Source of the DNA: Dokdonella_A sp044227025 | GTDB lineage: Bacteria; Pseudomonadota; Gammaproteobacteria; Xanthomonadales; Rhodanobacteraceae | Direction of reading: 5' to 3' | Length of the DNA stretch: 64,000 nt | NCBI RefSeq assembly: GCF_044227025.1 | Contig: NZ_JBGAFX010000001.1 | Coordinates: 62,001-126,000, forward strand | In this document: piece by piece, positions 9,120-17,975 of the stretch | Layout of the letters: each line of letters opens with the position of its first letter | How positions within the stretch are numbered: position 1 is the stretch's first letter | Position numbers and translations under genes: made by a program | The notes under the pieces: model-generated | Database searches by the model: none | Told to the model about the DNA's origin: nothing | Seen by the model: only the letters and a program-made list of their open reading frames with translations

Positions 9120-10180
9120 CGCTCGATCACCTCTGGCAGGTGCACGCTCACGCGGTATTTCCCCTCTGCCGGTTCGACGCGCAATTCGCCGCGCGCTCCG
9201 AAATGGTACTCGATGCGCGCGCGCACGTTGGCCAGCGCGACGCCGTTGCGGCGCGCCGATGCGCCGGGCGGGAGCGGATTGGCGATCGTGATCTCGACGC
9301 CGCCGGCGACGCGCCGCCCGCGCAGTTCGAGCGTGCCGCCCTCCGCGCGCGGCTGGATGCCGTGGTAGATCGCGTTCTCGATCAGCGGCTGCAGCAGCAG
9401 GCGCGGCAGCGTGAAGTTGCGTGGCAGGTCGCCGACGTCGAGATCGAGTGCGAGTCGGTCGCCGAGGCGCAGGCGTTCGATGTCGAGATAGCGCGAAACC
9501 AGATCGAGTTCCTCGCCAAGCGTGCCCGGACGATCATCCGCGCCGAGCGCCGCACGGAACAGGTCGGACAGGTCCTCGACCGTGCGTTCGGCGTCGGCGG
9601 GGCGGGTGCGGATCAGGCTCGCGATCGTGTTCATGCTGTTGAACAGGAAATGCGGGCGAATGCGCGCCTGCAGGGCGTCGACCTGCGCCTTCGCCGCCGC
9701 CCGCACGCGCTCGCGCCATTGCTCCAGAACATACAGGTAGCGCAGCAGGGCGGCCGCGATCAGCGCGCAGATCACCGCATTCGCGACCACGAAGCGCAGG
9801 CTGGCTTCGGGCGGCACGCTCAGGCCGAGGTTGAGCGCCTGGTCGAGCCGGCACACCACCGCACTGCCAAGCGTGGTCACCAGCACCGCGGTCAACCACG
9901 CGATGACCAGCCCGCCACGCTGGCTGAAACGCTGCAACGGCCTGCGCAGCGAACACAGCACGACGGCGTCGAGCAGGGCCAGCCATTGCACGTACAGGCT
10001 GAGCACGCCGAGGCGCGGCAACCAGGCGCGCGCATGTGCCTCGGGCACGAGCACGATGACCAGCGCGACCAGCTCGGCGACGACCATCAGCGCGAACAAA
10101 GTCGGCGCATTGCAGAACTGCGGCAGGCCTGCCGTGATACCCGCACGCTCATTGGTGGTGGCGCGTGATGGCACCGGCAT
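9116..10180 (-). CDS. algZ: AlgZ/FimS-like LytS-type sensor histidine kinase
   Basis: This protein of about 354 residues has four predicted membrane helices in its first 150 residues, then a His_kinase (LytS/YehU) domain. The phospho-acceptor is in the motif RPHFLFNSMNTIASL (His near 177), and a GHKL ATPase follows with the N-box PLIENAIYHGI. It should phosphorylate the overlapping AlgR-like regulator. The ATG at 10180 is chosen because purine-rich sequence precedes it and it leaves a short cytoplasmic N-terminus. The frame stays open to a start at 10291, so a longer form is possible. Confidence 0.9.
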   Translation of the reverse strand: MPVPSRATTNERAGITAGLPQFCNAPTLFALMVVAELVALVIVLVPEAHARAWLPRLGVLSLYVQWLALLDAVVLCSLRRPLQRFSQRGGLVIAWLTAVLVTTLGSAVVCRLDQALNLGLSVPPEASLRFVVANAVICALIAAALLRYLYVLEQWRERVRAAAKAQVDALQARIRPHFLFNSMNTIASLIRTRPADAERTVEDLSDLFRAALGADDRPGTLGEELDLVSRYLDIERLRLGDRLALDLDVGDLPRNFTLPRLLLQPLIENAIYHGIQPRAEGGTLELRGRRVAGGVEITIANPLPPGASARRNGVALANVRARIEYHFGARGELRVEPAEGKYRVSVHLPEVIER

Positions 10181-10341
10181 CTCCCGATCGATCCCCTTCA
10201 CCTTCCCGACCGTTCGTGTCGAGCGTGGCGAAACGAAGTTGCGCGTAGTCGAAACACCCGGCATCACGCCAGCCGTGCTCTTCGACTCCACGCCGTCGGC
10301 GCCGCGCCCGGAGCGACCGGAATTCCGAAACCGCCCCTACA

Positions 10342-11010
10342 TTAACAGGCAGCGAGGCGCGCGCCGATCCAGGCGCGCAGGTCGGCGACCTCCTGCGCGC
10401 AGACCTGGTGCGCCATCGGGTAACTGTGCCAGGCGATGGCGTAACCGAGCGCCGTCAGCGCATCGCGGCTGGTGCTGCCGAGCGGCTGCGGCACCACCGG
10501 ATCGACGCTGCCGTGCGCCATGAAGATCGGCGTCGCCGCATTGGCGCTGCTGCGCTCGGCCGCGGTCGCCGGTTGCAGCGGCAGGTAGGTCGACAGCGCG
10601 ACGATGCCGGCAAGGGCTTGCGCGTGGCGCACGCCGCCGGCAAGCGCGATCGCGCCGCCCTGCGAGAATCCGGCCAGCAGCACGCGCGATGGCGCGATCC
10701 CGCGCTCGCCTTCGCGCGCGATCAGTGCATCGAGCTGGGCGATCGACTCGCGGATGCCGACCTCGTCCTGCTTGTCCTCGATGCGCGCGCCCTTGATGTC
10801 GTACCACGCGCGCATGCGCATGCCGCCGTTGATCGTGACCGCGCGCATCGGCGCATGCGGAAACACGAAGCGCAGCGGCGGCCACACCCGGTCGACCAGC
10901 TCGGGCACGATCGGCGCGAAATCGTTGCCGTCGGCACCGAGGCCGTGCAGCCAGATCACGACATGGGTCGGGTTGGTCGCGGTTTCGGTTTCTACGCAGG
11001 GCAGGATCAA
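10342..11010 (-). CDS. Alpha/beta-hydrolase, EstB-type carboxylesterase/phospholipase
   Basis: This 222-residue cytoplasmic serine hydrolase belongs to the carboxylesterase/acyl-protein-thioesterase family. The HGLGADGND segment near residue 22 forms the oxyanion region. The likely triad is Ser116 in GFSQGG, Asp170 in HGSVDP and His201 in YPMAHQ. The start is a TTG preceded by CCGGAG at good spacing; no better ATG lies nearby. It stands alone, divergent from the S9 peptidase gene. The natural ester is not predictable. Confidence 0.9.
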   Translation of the reverse strand: MILPCVETETATNPTHVVIWLHGLGADGNDFAPIVPELVDRVWPPLRFVFPHAPMRAVTINGGMRMRAWYDIKGARIEDKQDEVGIRESIAQLDALIAREGERGIAPSRVLLAGFSQGGAIALAGGVRHAQALAGIVALSTYLPLQPATAAERSSANAATPIFMAHGSVDPVVPQPLGSTSRDALTALGYAIAWHSYPMAHQVCAQEVADLRAWIGARLAAC

Positions 11011-11156
11011 GACGGTCTCCGGGGCAATGCCAGGCGCGTAGGCTGCCCGCCGCGCGCGGTTTTGCCAAGCGAACGGGCGCGCGCGCTGACTTCCGGCCCG
11101 GTCCGGCGGCGGCGCAACCGGCTATCCTGCGCCTTTGCGCCTGCCCGGAGCCCGCA

Positions 11157-13598
11157 ATGGATCGTCTGTCCACCGCTTGCCTCGTCGCCCTGCTCTGCCT
11201 CGCCGCCGCGCCCGCTCGCGCGGTCACGCTGGAGCAGGCGATGGCCAATCCCGACTGGATCGGTCCGCCGGTCGAAACTCCGTACTGGAGCGCGGACGGG
11301 CGCAGCCTCTACTACGACCTCAAGCGCAGCGGCTCGCCGGTGCGCGATCGCCACCGCCTCGACCTCGCCGATACGCGCGACACGGTGCTCGATCCTGCCG
11401 CGATGGCGAATGCGGACGGCGCGGATGCGGTGTTCGATCGCGCGCGCACGCGCGCGGCCTTCGTGCGCAATGGCGATGTATTCGTGCGCGAACTGGCGAG
11501 TGGCCGGCTGCTGCAGGTCACGCGCACGCCCGAGGCCGAAGCCTCGCCGCAATTCTCCGCCGACGGCCGCAGCCTGCAATACCGCAGCGGAAACGCCTGG
11601 TTCTCGTGGGACATCGCCGGTGCGATTGGCGGCCCCGCGGCGATCCTGAAGGCCGAGAAGGACCCGGAGGCGAAGAAGCCGGACGATCTCGCTCAGGATC
11701 AATTGCGCTGGTTCTCGACCCTGCGCCGGATCAAGGCCGACCGCGAGGCGCAGAAGCAGCACGGCGACGAGTTCGCCAAGGGCGACCCGACGCGCGCACC
11801 GCTGCCGTTCTACCTTGGCGACGAGGTCACGATCGAAGCTACCTCGCTGTCGCCGGACGGTCGCTGGCTGCTGGTCGTGACCTCGCCCAAGGCGTACGAG
11901 CACGGCAAGCAGGGCAAGCTCCAGCGTTTCGTGACCGAATCGGGCTACGAGGAACAGGAGGACGAGCGCACCCGCGTCGGCCGCGCCGATCCGGCGCCGC
12001 AATCGCTGCTGCTGCTCGACCTCGCACGCCACACGCAGAGCGCGCTCGCGCTCGACGACCTGCCCGGCATCCATGACGATCCGCTGAAAGCGGTACGCGA
12101 AGAAAACGCGAAGGAGCGACCGGTCGACGACAAGCCCGCTTCGCAATCCTCGGCCCCCGGCCCCCAGCCCTCGTCGAAGAAGAAGGCCGACGCACCCGGG
12201 GTACGCGCCGTGCGCATCGTCGCCCGCGGCGAGGACGGTGGCGGCGGCGGCATCGTGTGGAGCGCGGACGGCAAGGGTCTGGCGATCCAGATCCGCGCGA
12301 TCGACAACAAGGACCGCTGGATCGCGACGGTCGATTTCGACCGCGCGAAGCTGCTCACCCAGCACCGCCTGAGCGACCCGGCGTGGATCAACTGGGCCTT
12401 CAACGAATTCGGGTTCGAGCGCGACAACCGCACCCTGTGGTACGTGTCGGAGGAGAGCGGCTATGCGCAGCTCTACACCAAAGTCCCGGGCGGAAAGGCG
12501 AACGCGCTGACCAGCGGGCGCTTCGAAGTCTCTGCGCCGGTGCTGTCGCCGGACGGCCAATGGTTCTACCTGCGCGCGAACAGGGAAGCGCCCTACAGCT
12601 ACGACGCCTACCGCGTTGCCGTCGGCGGCGGCGCGCTCGAACGCGTCACCTCGTTCAAGGGCCTGGAACAGTTCGCGCTGTCGCCGGACGGGCGCCAACT
12701 CGCGGCACTGCATTCGAGTGCATATGTTCCGGCGCAGCTCGCGGTCGTTGCCGTCGACGGCGGCGCCGTGCGCGAGCTGACCGACACGCGCACGCCCGAA
12801 TACAAGGCGAGGCAATGGGTCGAACCGAAGATCGTCGAAGTGCCTTCGACGCACACGAAGCAGCCGATCTATGCGAAGTTCTATCAGCCGAAGGATTTCG
12901 ACGCGTCGAAGAAGCATCCCGCGGTGATGTTCGTGCACGGCGCCGGCTACACGCAGAACGTGCATCTGCAGTTCCCGTACTATTTCCGCGAGCAGATGTT
13001 CCACAACCTGCTGCTCGAGCACGGCTATGTCGTGCTCGACATGGACTACCGCGCGAGCGAGGGCTACGGCCGCGACTGGCGCACCGCGATCTACCGCGAC
13101 ATGGGCCGCCCGGAGTTGGAAGACCTGATCGACGGCGTGCACTGGCTGGAGAAGAACGCATCGGCCGATCCGCAGCGCGTCGGCGTCTACGGCGGTTCCT
13201 ACGGCGGCTTCATGACCCTGATGGCATTGTTCCGCGCGCCGGACGTGTTCAAGGCCGGCGCGGCGCTGCGCCCGGTCACCGACTGGGCACAGTACAACCA
13301 CGAGTACACCTCGAACATCCTCAACACGCCGCAGCTCGATCCGATCGCCTACCGGCGCTCGTCGCCGATCGAATTCGCCGATGGCCTGCGCGGCTCGCTG
13401 CTGATCGCGCACGGCATGATCGACGACAACGTGCTGTTCGAGGACTCGGTGCGCCTGTACCAGCGGCTGATCGAGCTGCACAAGGATAACTTCGAACTCG
13501 CCGGCTATCCGCTCGACCGCCACGGCTTCACCAATGCCGATTCGTGGCTCGACGAGTACAAGCGCATTTACAAGCTGTTCGAGGCGAACCTGAAGTGA
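11157..13598 (+). CDS. Exported S9-family peptidase (DPP-IV/acylaminoacyl-peptidase type)
   Basis: This 813-residue protein has a signal peptide (residues 1-22, ending ARA), a beta-propeller of WD40/TolB-like repeats (SPDG motifs, about 40-570) and a C-terminal alpha/beta-hydrolase domain. The catalytic triad is visible: Ser681 in GGSYGG, Asp756 in HGMIDDNV and His789 in DRHGFT. Such enzymes cleave short peptides, often after proline, in the periplasm or outside the cell. Between about 320 and 345 lies a low-complexity Ser/Pro/Lys linker. It seems to be a single-gene unit. Confidence 0.93.
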   Translation: MDRLSTACLVALLCLAAAPARAVTLEQAMANPDWIGPPVETPYWSADGRSLYYDLKRSGSPVRDRHRLDLADTRDTVLDPAAMANADGADAVFDRARTRAAFVRNGDVFVRELASGRLLQVTRTPEAEASPQFSADGRSLQYRSGNAWFSWDIAGAIGGPAAILKAEKDPEAKKPDDLAQDQLRWFSTLRRIKADREAQKQHGDEFAKGDPTRAPLPFYLGDEVTIEATSLSPDGRWLLVVTSPKAYEHGKQGKLQRFVTESGYEEQEDERTRVGRADPAPQSLLLLDLARHTQSALALDDLPGIHDDPLKAVREENAKERPVDDKPASQSSAPGPQPSSKKKADAPGVRAVRIVARGEDGGGGGIVWSADGKGLAIQIRAIDNKDRWIATVDFDRAKLLTQHRLSDPAWINWAFNEFGFERDNRTLWYVSEESGYAQLYTKVPGGKANALTSGRFEVSAPVLSPDGQWFYLRANREAPYSYDAYRVAVGGGALERVTSFKGLEQFALSPDGRQLAALHSSAYVPAQLAVVAVDGGAVRELTDTRTPEYKARQWVEPKIVEVPSTHTKQPIYAKFYQPKDFDASKKHPAVMFVHGAGYTQNVHLQFPYYFREQMFHNLLLEHGYVVLDMDYRASEGYGRDWRTAIYRDMGRPELEDLIDGVHWLEKNASADPQRVGVYGGSYGGFMTLMALFRAPDVFKAGAALRPVTDWAQYNHEYTSNILNTPQLDPIAYRRSSPIEFADGLRGSLLIAHGMIDDNVLFEDSVRLYQRLIELHKDNFELAGYPLDRHGFTNADSWLDEYKRIYKLFEANLK

Positions 13599-13623
13599 TG
13601 CGATGCCGGCGACCCGGGCCTGC

Positions 13624-14544
13624 CTACGGCGCCGCCGCGATCGATGTGGGACCCGGGGACCCGGTCCGCGACTGCGCGTTGCGCGCGAATGCGCGCAACG
13701 CGCAGCGGGCCGTGGCCGCGTTGATTCGCGCGATCGCCTCCGCGGCCTGGTAACCACCGGCCACGATCACGACGATCGGAATGGCCAGGCGGCGCGCCAT
13801 CGCGAACACGCGAAGATCGCGTTCGACGAGCGCGCGCGCGCTGAAGCCGCTGCAACTCTTGGGGTCGTGCTCGTGGCTGTCGGCGCCCGCCTGGTACAGC
13901 AGCAGGTCCGGCATGGTCGCGCGCACAAGCGCCTCGATGCGCTCCAGCGCCACCAGATGCGCGCGGCGACCGTCGCGGGCCAGGCGCACTTCGAACGGCC
14001 ACGATCGTGCGTTGCCGATGCAGCCGAAGCGCGTGCCGAACATCGATGCGTTGTACAGGTTGGGCAGGCGTGCGGCGTATTCCTCCGTGCCATTGCCGCC
14101 ATGCTCGTCGCAGTCGACGACGAACACCTGCAGGTCGGGGCGACAGTGCGCCACGAAAGCCAGTCCGTTGATCGGGCAGAAGCCCGCGCCCCTCTCGAAT
14201 ACGGCGTGGTGGAAGCCTCGTGCGAGGTTCATCGCAATGCCGTGGTCGAGCGCGTGGTTCACGGCTGCGAGCTGCCCGGCCAGCATCGCGTAGCTGGCGT
14301 CGCGCATGCGCGGCGACCAGGGGATGCCCTGGCTCGACGCGAGCGGCTCGGATCCGCACTCGAACGCCGCGAGGTAGGACTCGGCGTGCAGTCCGCGCAG
14401 CAGGGCACGATCGAGCGCGGGCGGCGAGACCAGCTCGGCCAGCCCGCGCTCGTGCAGGTAGCGCGCAGCCACTGCAAGGCGCGCCAGCGAGGGTACCTCG
14501 TGAGGCGAATAGTCCGGGTGGAAATATGTACGCAGCGGCGTCAT
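13624..14544 (-). CDS. Histone-deacetylase-family amidohydrolase
   Basis: This 306-residue protein has the arginase/deacetylase fold of class II-like bacterial HDACs. The catalytic His pair is at 112-113 (GFHHA) and GFCPING follows. Zinc ligands are Asp146 and His148 in DCDEHGGNGT plus Asp222 in AGADSHEHDP, and a GGY motif near the end is present. Relatives hydrolyse acetyl-lysine, acetylpolyamines or other amides. The second His of the usual DxDxHHG motif is Gly149 here. The ATG overlaps the stop of the preceding gene by four bases, so this is the last gene of the roadblock/GTPase operon. That makes a regulatory deacetylation role possible (inference). Confidence 0.88.
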   Translation of the reverse strand: MTPLRTYFHPDYSPHEVPSLARLAVAARYLHERGLAELVSPPALDRALLRGLHAESYLAAFECGSEPLASSQGIPWSPRMRDASYAMLAGQLAAVNHALDHGIAMNLARGFHHAVFERGAGFCPINGLAFVAHCRPDLQVFVVDCDEHGGNGTEEYAARLPNLYNASMFGTRFGCIGNARSWPFEVRLARDGRRAHLVALERIEALVRATMPDLLLYQAGADSHEHDPKSCSGFSARALVERDLRVFAMARRLAIPIVVIVAGGYQAAEAIARINAATARCALRAFARNAQSRTGSPGPTSIAAAP

Positions 14545-15473
14545 CGGGCGGCGAGCGCTTCGCGCCGCGCGAATCCGCGCAGTTCGGCCAGCGTGGTCGA
14601 AGCGGGCGACAGCATGCGGGCGCGCACCTGCGCTTCGAGTTGCGCCGAGAATGCGCGCGCGCGGATCGGCGGTTCGACCGCGAGCGTCGTGAGCCGCAGG
14701 AAGCGCGCCTGGGCGACTGCAGCGAGCGGCAAGCATCGACCGTTCGACGTCATGCGCGCGTGCGACTCGTCGGCGTGCGACAGCGCGCACAGGGAACCTG
14801 GCGGCAACGTCACTCCATTCAGATCGACCGGCTCCAGCACGATCGCGGAGTGCGATTCGCCGAGATTCATCTTCTCGATCAGGTGCGGATCACCCGCGTC
14901 GTCGACGAACACATTGACGCTCCCGCCACGCCGCACGCGACCGTGCGCCAGCTCGAGAAAGAACTCCTCCGCCTGCGAGCAGCTGCCGATGGCCGGTTTC
15001 ACCGGCATCGGCGGCATGCGGTAGCGCATGCATGCGTCGCGCGCGAGAAGTTGGTGGAGCAGGTCGACGAAGAGGCGGCTCTCTTCGCAGTCGAGTGCCG
15101 CGCGCACGGCGTGCACGCGATCACGCAGGCCAGCGAGCGCCTCGAGTGCATGCGCATGCTGGGCGCCCGCGGCGCGCACCGCGGCAGGCGCCTGGTCAAC
15201 CCGACGCCAACCGGCTGACCAGCCTGCGCCGCGCAACGTCGCGGCCACGAACCCACTGTCACGCTGTGGCCAGCCCTCGAACACGTCAAGGTCCGCCGGA
15301 TCATCGGAATCACCGGGGTGGTTGATGTAGGTGGCGAGGAACCGCGTTGCCTGCGTGTAGCCACACCCGCGACGGTCCGTGCGGTGTGCGGGAGCTTCGT
15401 CGAGCATGTCCTCGAGCACCGTGCGCAGGCGCAAGCCGTTTTCGCGAAAGCGCTCCACCAGTTCGTGCGACAT
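14541..15473 (-). CDS. Unrecognised 310-residue protein of the roadblock/GTPase operon
   Basis: I do not recognise this family. The protein has no signal peptide or membrane helix. Its first 45 residues are charged and helical, and a long Ala-rich helical region (about 95-150) looks able to pack as a bundle. The C-terminal half (about 175-290) alternates short hydrophobic strands and includes ECxVD-like and NVFVDDAGDP stretches. The start MSHELVERF is chosen because it lies ten bases after the GTPase stop. Coupling to the GTPase before it and the HDAC-like gene after it suggests it is an effector or adaptor of that module. Confidence 0.7.
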   Translation of the reverse strand: MSHELVERFRENGLRLRTVLEDMLDEAPAHRTDRRGCGYTQATRFLATYINHPGDSDDPADLDVFEGWPQRDSGFVAATLRGAGWSAGWRRVDQAPAAVRAAGAQHAHALEALAGLRDRVHAVRAALDCEESRLFVDLLHQLLARDACMRYRMPPMPVKPAIGSCSQAEEFFLELAHGRVRRGGSVNVFVDDAGDPHLIEKMNLGESHSAIVLEPVDLNGVTLPPGSLCALSHADESHARMTSNGRCLPLAAVAQARFLRLTTLAVEPPIRARAFSAQLEAQVRARMLSPASTTLAELRGFARREALAAR

Positions 15474-15483
15474 GTTCGCGCCG

Positions 15484-16056
15484 CTAGTGCATCGCGACCA
15501 GCAGTGCACGGACCAGATGGGCGGTCTGGGCGCGGTCGCGTGCGTCGAATGTGAAGGTCGGAACGATCGGTCCGCAGCGACGGATCGCGCCGCGAATGGG
15601 TCCGAGCGAGAACGATGGCACCCGGTCGGTGTGGGTGATGCCTACCACCATGGCGACGTCGGACCGGATTGCACGCAGCTCGCGCAACCAGTACTCGCAC
15701 TGGTCCGCAGCGTCCGCCGAGCTGCCGTCGAGCACGATGACGACCCCGAACGCGCCCTCGAGCACGATCGGGCGCATGAATGCGAAGCGATCCTGGCCAG
15801 GCATTCCGTACACGAGCAACGGCGTGCCGTCGTCGAGTACCGCCGTCGAAAAGTCGAGCGCGACCGTCGTCGTGGTCTTGTCGCCCATCGCACCGTCGCT
15901 GAGCGGCATCTCGGTCGCAATCGGCTCGCGATCGGTTACCGCGCGGATTGCGGTCGTCTTGCCCGCACCCACAGGGCCGGCGAACACGAGCTTTGCGACA
16001 CCATCATCAAGCGTTCCCGCGACCACGGATTGTTCGGGCATGGATGCAGCGCTCAT
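15484..16056 (-). CDS. Small GTPase of the roadblock-associated (MglA/CvnD-like) type
   Basis: This 190-residue P-loop protein has Walker A GPVGAGKTT at residues 27-35, followed by a TTTTVALDF switch-I-like segment (61-69). A G3-like motif reads GMPGQDRF (84-91), where canonical Ras proteins have DTAGQ, so the magnesium-coordinating aspartate is replaced. The G4 position appears as THTD. These features match bacterial GTPases encoded beside roadblock proteins, such as MglA and the CvnD proteins of actinomycete conservons. Roadblock partners usually act as GAP or exchange factors. The gene overlaps the upstream gene by four bases. Confidence 0.85.
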   Translation of the reverse strand: MSAASMPEQSVVAGTLDDGVAKLVFAGPVGAGKTTAIRAVTDREPIATEMPLSDGAMGDKTTTTVALDFSTAVLDDGTPLLVYGMPGQDRFAFMRPIVLEGAFGVVIVLDGSSADAADQCEYWLRELRAIRSDVAMVVGITHTDRVPSFSLGPIRGAIRRCGPIVPTFTFDARDRAQTAHLVRALLVAMH

Positions 16057-17012
16057 GGTCTGGACAATCCGAAATGCGCGGCGAGGCGGGACAGCAAGCC
16101 GCCGCGATTCGCCGCTACGAGCACCGCAGCAGGCACCGCCGCGGGCGCGGACTCATTGGCATCATCCAGCAATGCCGCCGCCTTGAACGCCCACAGGCAG
16201 GCGTCGACATCGCGTTGGGCCAGCCCGCAACGACGCGCGATGCCCGCGGCGTTGCCGCGCGATCGTTGCAGCGCCTGCACCACCTTGAGGGCTTCGACCA
16301 GGGACGCCGCGCTGCCGAGGTCGGGCCAGTCGCTCAGGCCGACCTCGCCCCCCGAAAACGGCGGCAACTCCGACCTGGCGTGCCACGCGCCCTGCAGCAG
16401 GAACGCATCGAGGCTCGCGCTCACTTCACCAAGCGGTGCCGCGCGCTGCCGTTCGGTGATCGGCGTGAAACTCCACTCCTTCACCGCGAGGCGCTCCCGC
16501 GCGCGCAGCTGGTCGCTGACGGTCGCACTCAGCACCCGCCCCGTGCTCGGCAGCAACCAGACGACGACGTTCTGCGAACGCGCTTCCTGGGAGCGTGCCT
16601 CGACATCGATGCCCGCGAGCGCGGGATCGAGTGCGAGGCGGACGAGAGCCGGCATGCTCGCAAGCTGCATGTGCGGCGCCGCCGGTGCCTGCAACAAAGG
16701 TGCGCGGGCATTGCCGGAGGCGCGCAGCAGCAGTTCGTGGAGAGCGCGCGTGAGGCGTGCGACGGTGGCCCCGGGCTCGTACAGTGCCGTCGATGGCCCG
16801 ATCTCCAGGGCCGGCGTGCCCCGCCGGCGCGCGATTTCCAGCACGCGTCGGCCGTAGGCGTCGGTCGGATCGGCGGCGACCATGTCGCAGCGCGTGCCGT
16901 CCCATTCGGACGCACGTGCCTGCATCCGGTGCGCCGCCAGCGCCGTGGTGGCGAGTCGCAGGCGCTGCTCCATCGCCGGGTTCAGCCCCGCGTAGCGCAA
17001 GTCGAATTGCAT
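16053..17012 (-). CDS. Unrecognised protein with a receiver-like N-terminus and winged-helix-like C-terminus
   Basis: This 319-residue cytoplasmic protein belongs to the roadblock operon. Residues 1-95 read like a Rossmann or receiver-type domain (CDMVAADPTDAYGRRVLEIA, then GTPALEIG). A middle alpha/beta region follows. Residues about 230-290 look like a winged-helix or effector-binding fold (SLVEALKVVQALQRS, then GIARRCGLAQRDVDACLWAF). I cannot place it in a named family. The ATG giving MQFDLRYAG is preferred over the upstream frame opening. Its order between the roadblock genes and the GTPase resembles actinomycete conservons, where a small DUF742 protein of winged-helix type occupies a similar slot. 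Confidence 0.65.
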   Translation of the reverse strand: MQFDLRYAGLNPAMEQRLRLATTALAAHRMQARASEWDGTRCDMVAADPTDAYGRRVLEIARRRGTPALEIGPSTALYEPGATVARLTRALHELLLRASGNARAPLLQAPAAPHMQLASMPALVRLALDPALAGIDVEARSQEARSQNVVVWLLPSTGRVLSATVSDQLRARERLAVKEWSFTPITERQRAAPLGEVSASLDAFLLQGAWHARSELPPFSGGEVGLSDWPDLGSAASLVEALKVVQALQRSRGNAAGIARRCGLAQRDVDACLWAFKAAALLDDANESAPAAVPAAVLVAANRGGLLSRLAAHFGLSRP

Positions 17013-17079
17013 GCATTCACCATTCTGACTTCGACGCCCCGGCCGCTGCATGCAGCCGGGACGTATCCCGCGACGTCGA

Positions 17080-17436
17080 TCAGGAGAAGTCGACCGACTT
17101 CTCGAACGTACGGATCTCGTGCCTTGCCATCGCCAGGTTCGCCTTGGCGCGATCGAGCACGATGTACAGGAACAGCTTCTGGTTCGATTCGAGCGGGCGG
17201 ACGACGTGGTACTGCTTGGTGAGACTGATGAGGATGTCTTCGATGGTGTCGTTGAGCTTGAGGTTGTTGGCGACCTTGCGCTTCGCCTTCACGACTTCCG
17301 CGTTGCCGGCCGCCGCGATTTCGAGGTTGACGCCGCTGCCGTCGCCGGCGAGAAGCATGCCGCTGTCGGCGTCCACCAATGCGGAGGCCATGTAGCCATC
17401 GATGCTGCGCAGTGGTTCGAGAGAGACCTTTGCCAT
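17080..17436 (-). CDS. Roadblock/LC7-domain protein
   Basis: This 118-residue single-domain protein has the alternating helix-strand order of roadblock/LC7 (MglB-like) regulators. An N-terminal helix is followed by GYMASALVDADSGMLLAG, and a second helix-strand unit ends in LFLYIVLDR. Such proteins form dimers that bind small GTPases and control their nucleotide state. It lies 67 bases from each operon neighbour and encodes no membrane segment. The ATG at 17436 gives the normal domain length. Confidence 0.85.
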   Translation of the reverse strand: MAKVSLEPLRSIDGYMASALVDADSGMLLAGDGSGVNLEIAAAGNAEVVKAKRKVANNLKLNDTIEDILISLTKQYHVVRPLESNQKLFLYIVLDRAKANLAMARHEIRTFEKSVDFS

Positions 17437-17503
17437 GTCTGTTTGCCCTGTTTTGTGGAACGAAGCGGTTCCCCCGCTCACGGGGCCGGAATTCCGGCGG
17501 TCT

Positions 17504-17953
17504 TCAAGCCGCGGCCGCAGAAGCGTCCGCGATGATCCGGGAGAGCCGCTCGGCGGTGTCGAGCGCGGCGCGCAAGGTCAGCGCCATCACCTCAGATCCA
17601 TCCGCGCCGACGGAAAGCATGTAGCCGCGACCCACGTGCGGCACGCGTACGACCACGATGGAGCCATGGTCGGTGGCGACGACCGAGTAGTTGCAATGGC
17701 CGCGCAACGCATCCTTGGCGAACGATTCACTCAGGGCGAGCAGCGAGCTCGTCATGGCGGCGATCCGTTCGCCATTCGATTGGGCGTCGGCATTGATGCT
17801 TGCGAGCAGCCGGCCATCCGCGGTGCCGAGGCAGGCGAATCGCAGGGCGCTCGAGCGCTTCAGCAGGAGTTCGAGGCATTCGACCGCCTGGATGCGCAGC
17901 ATTTCGGACGAAGCGGGACGAAGTCCGTCCGGTTTGCGCTGCGTTCCCCCCAT
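17504..17953 (-). CDS. Roadblock/LC7-domain protein, first gene of the GTPase operon
   Basis: This 149-residue protein has a roadblock/LC7 domain from about residue 20 to 130 (ALRFACLGTADGRLLASI, later HGSIVVVRVPHVGRGYMLSVG). It is the second roadblock paralogue of the cluster and quite different in sequence from the 118-residue one, so the two may form a heteromeric platform. A strong GGAGG Shine-Dalgarno precedes the ATG at 17953, and a twelve-base palindrome overlaps the region just upstream. It should be the first gene of the six-gene minus-strand operon ending at 13624. Confidence 0.85.
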   Translation of the reverse strand: MGGTQRKPDGLRPASSEMLRIQAVECLELLLKRSSALRFACLGTADGRLLASINADAQSNGERIAAMTSSLLALSESFAKDALRGHCNYSVVATDHGSIVVVRVPHVGRGYMLSVGADGSEVMALTLRAALDTAERLSRIIADASAAAA

Positions 17954-17963
17954 GCCCGCCTCC

Positions 17964-17975
17964 GTAAACGTTTAC
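17964..17975. promoter_or_regulatory. Perfect 12-bp palindrome GTAAACGTTTAC before the roadblock operon
   Basis: The palindrome lies ten bases upstream of the first roadblock start codon, next to its Shine-Dalgarno. A central CG with A/T-rich arms is the form bound by LacI/GalR-family repressors. The site could be an operator, but no such repressor gene is in the window, so the assignment is inference. Confidence 0.4.
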
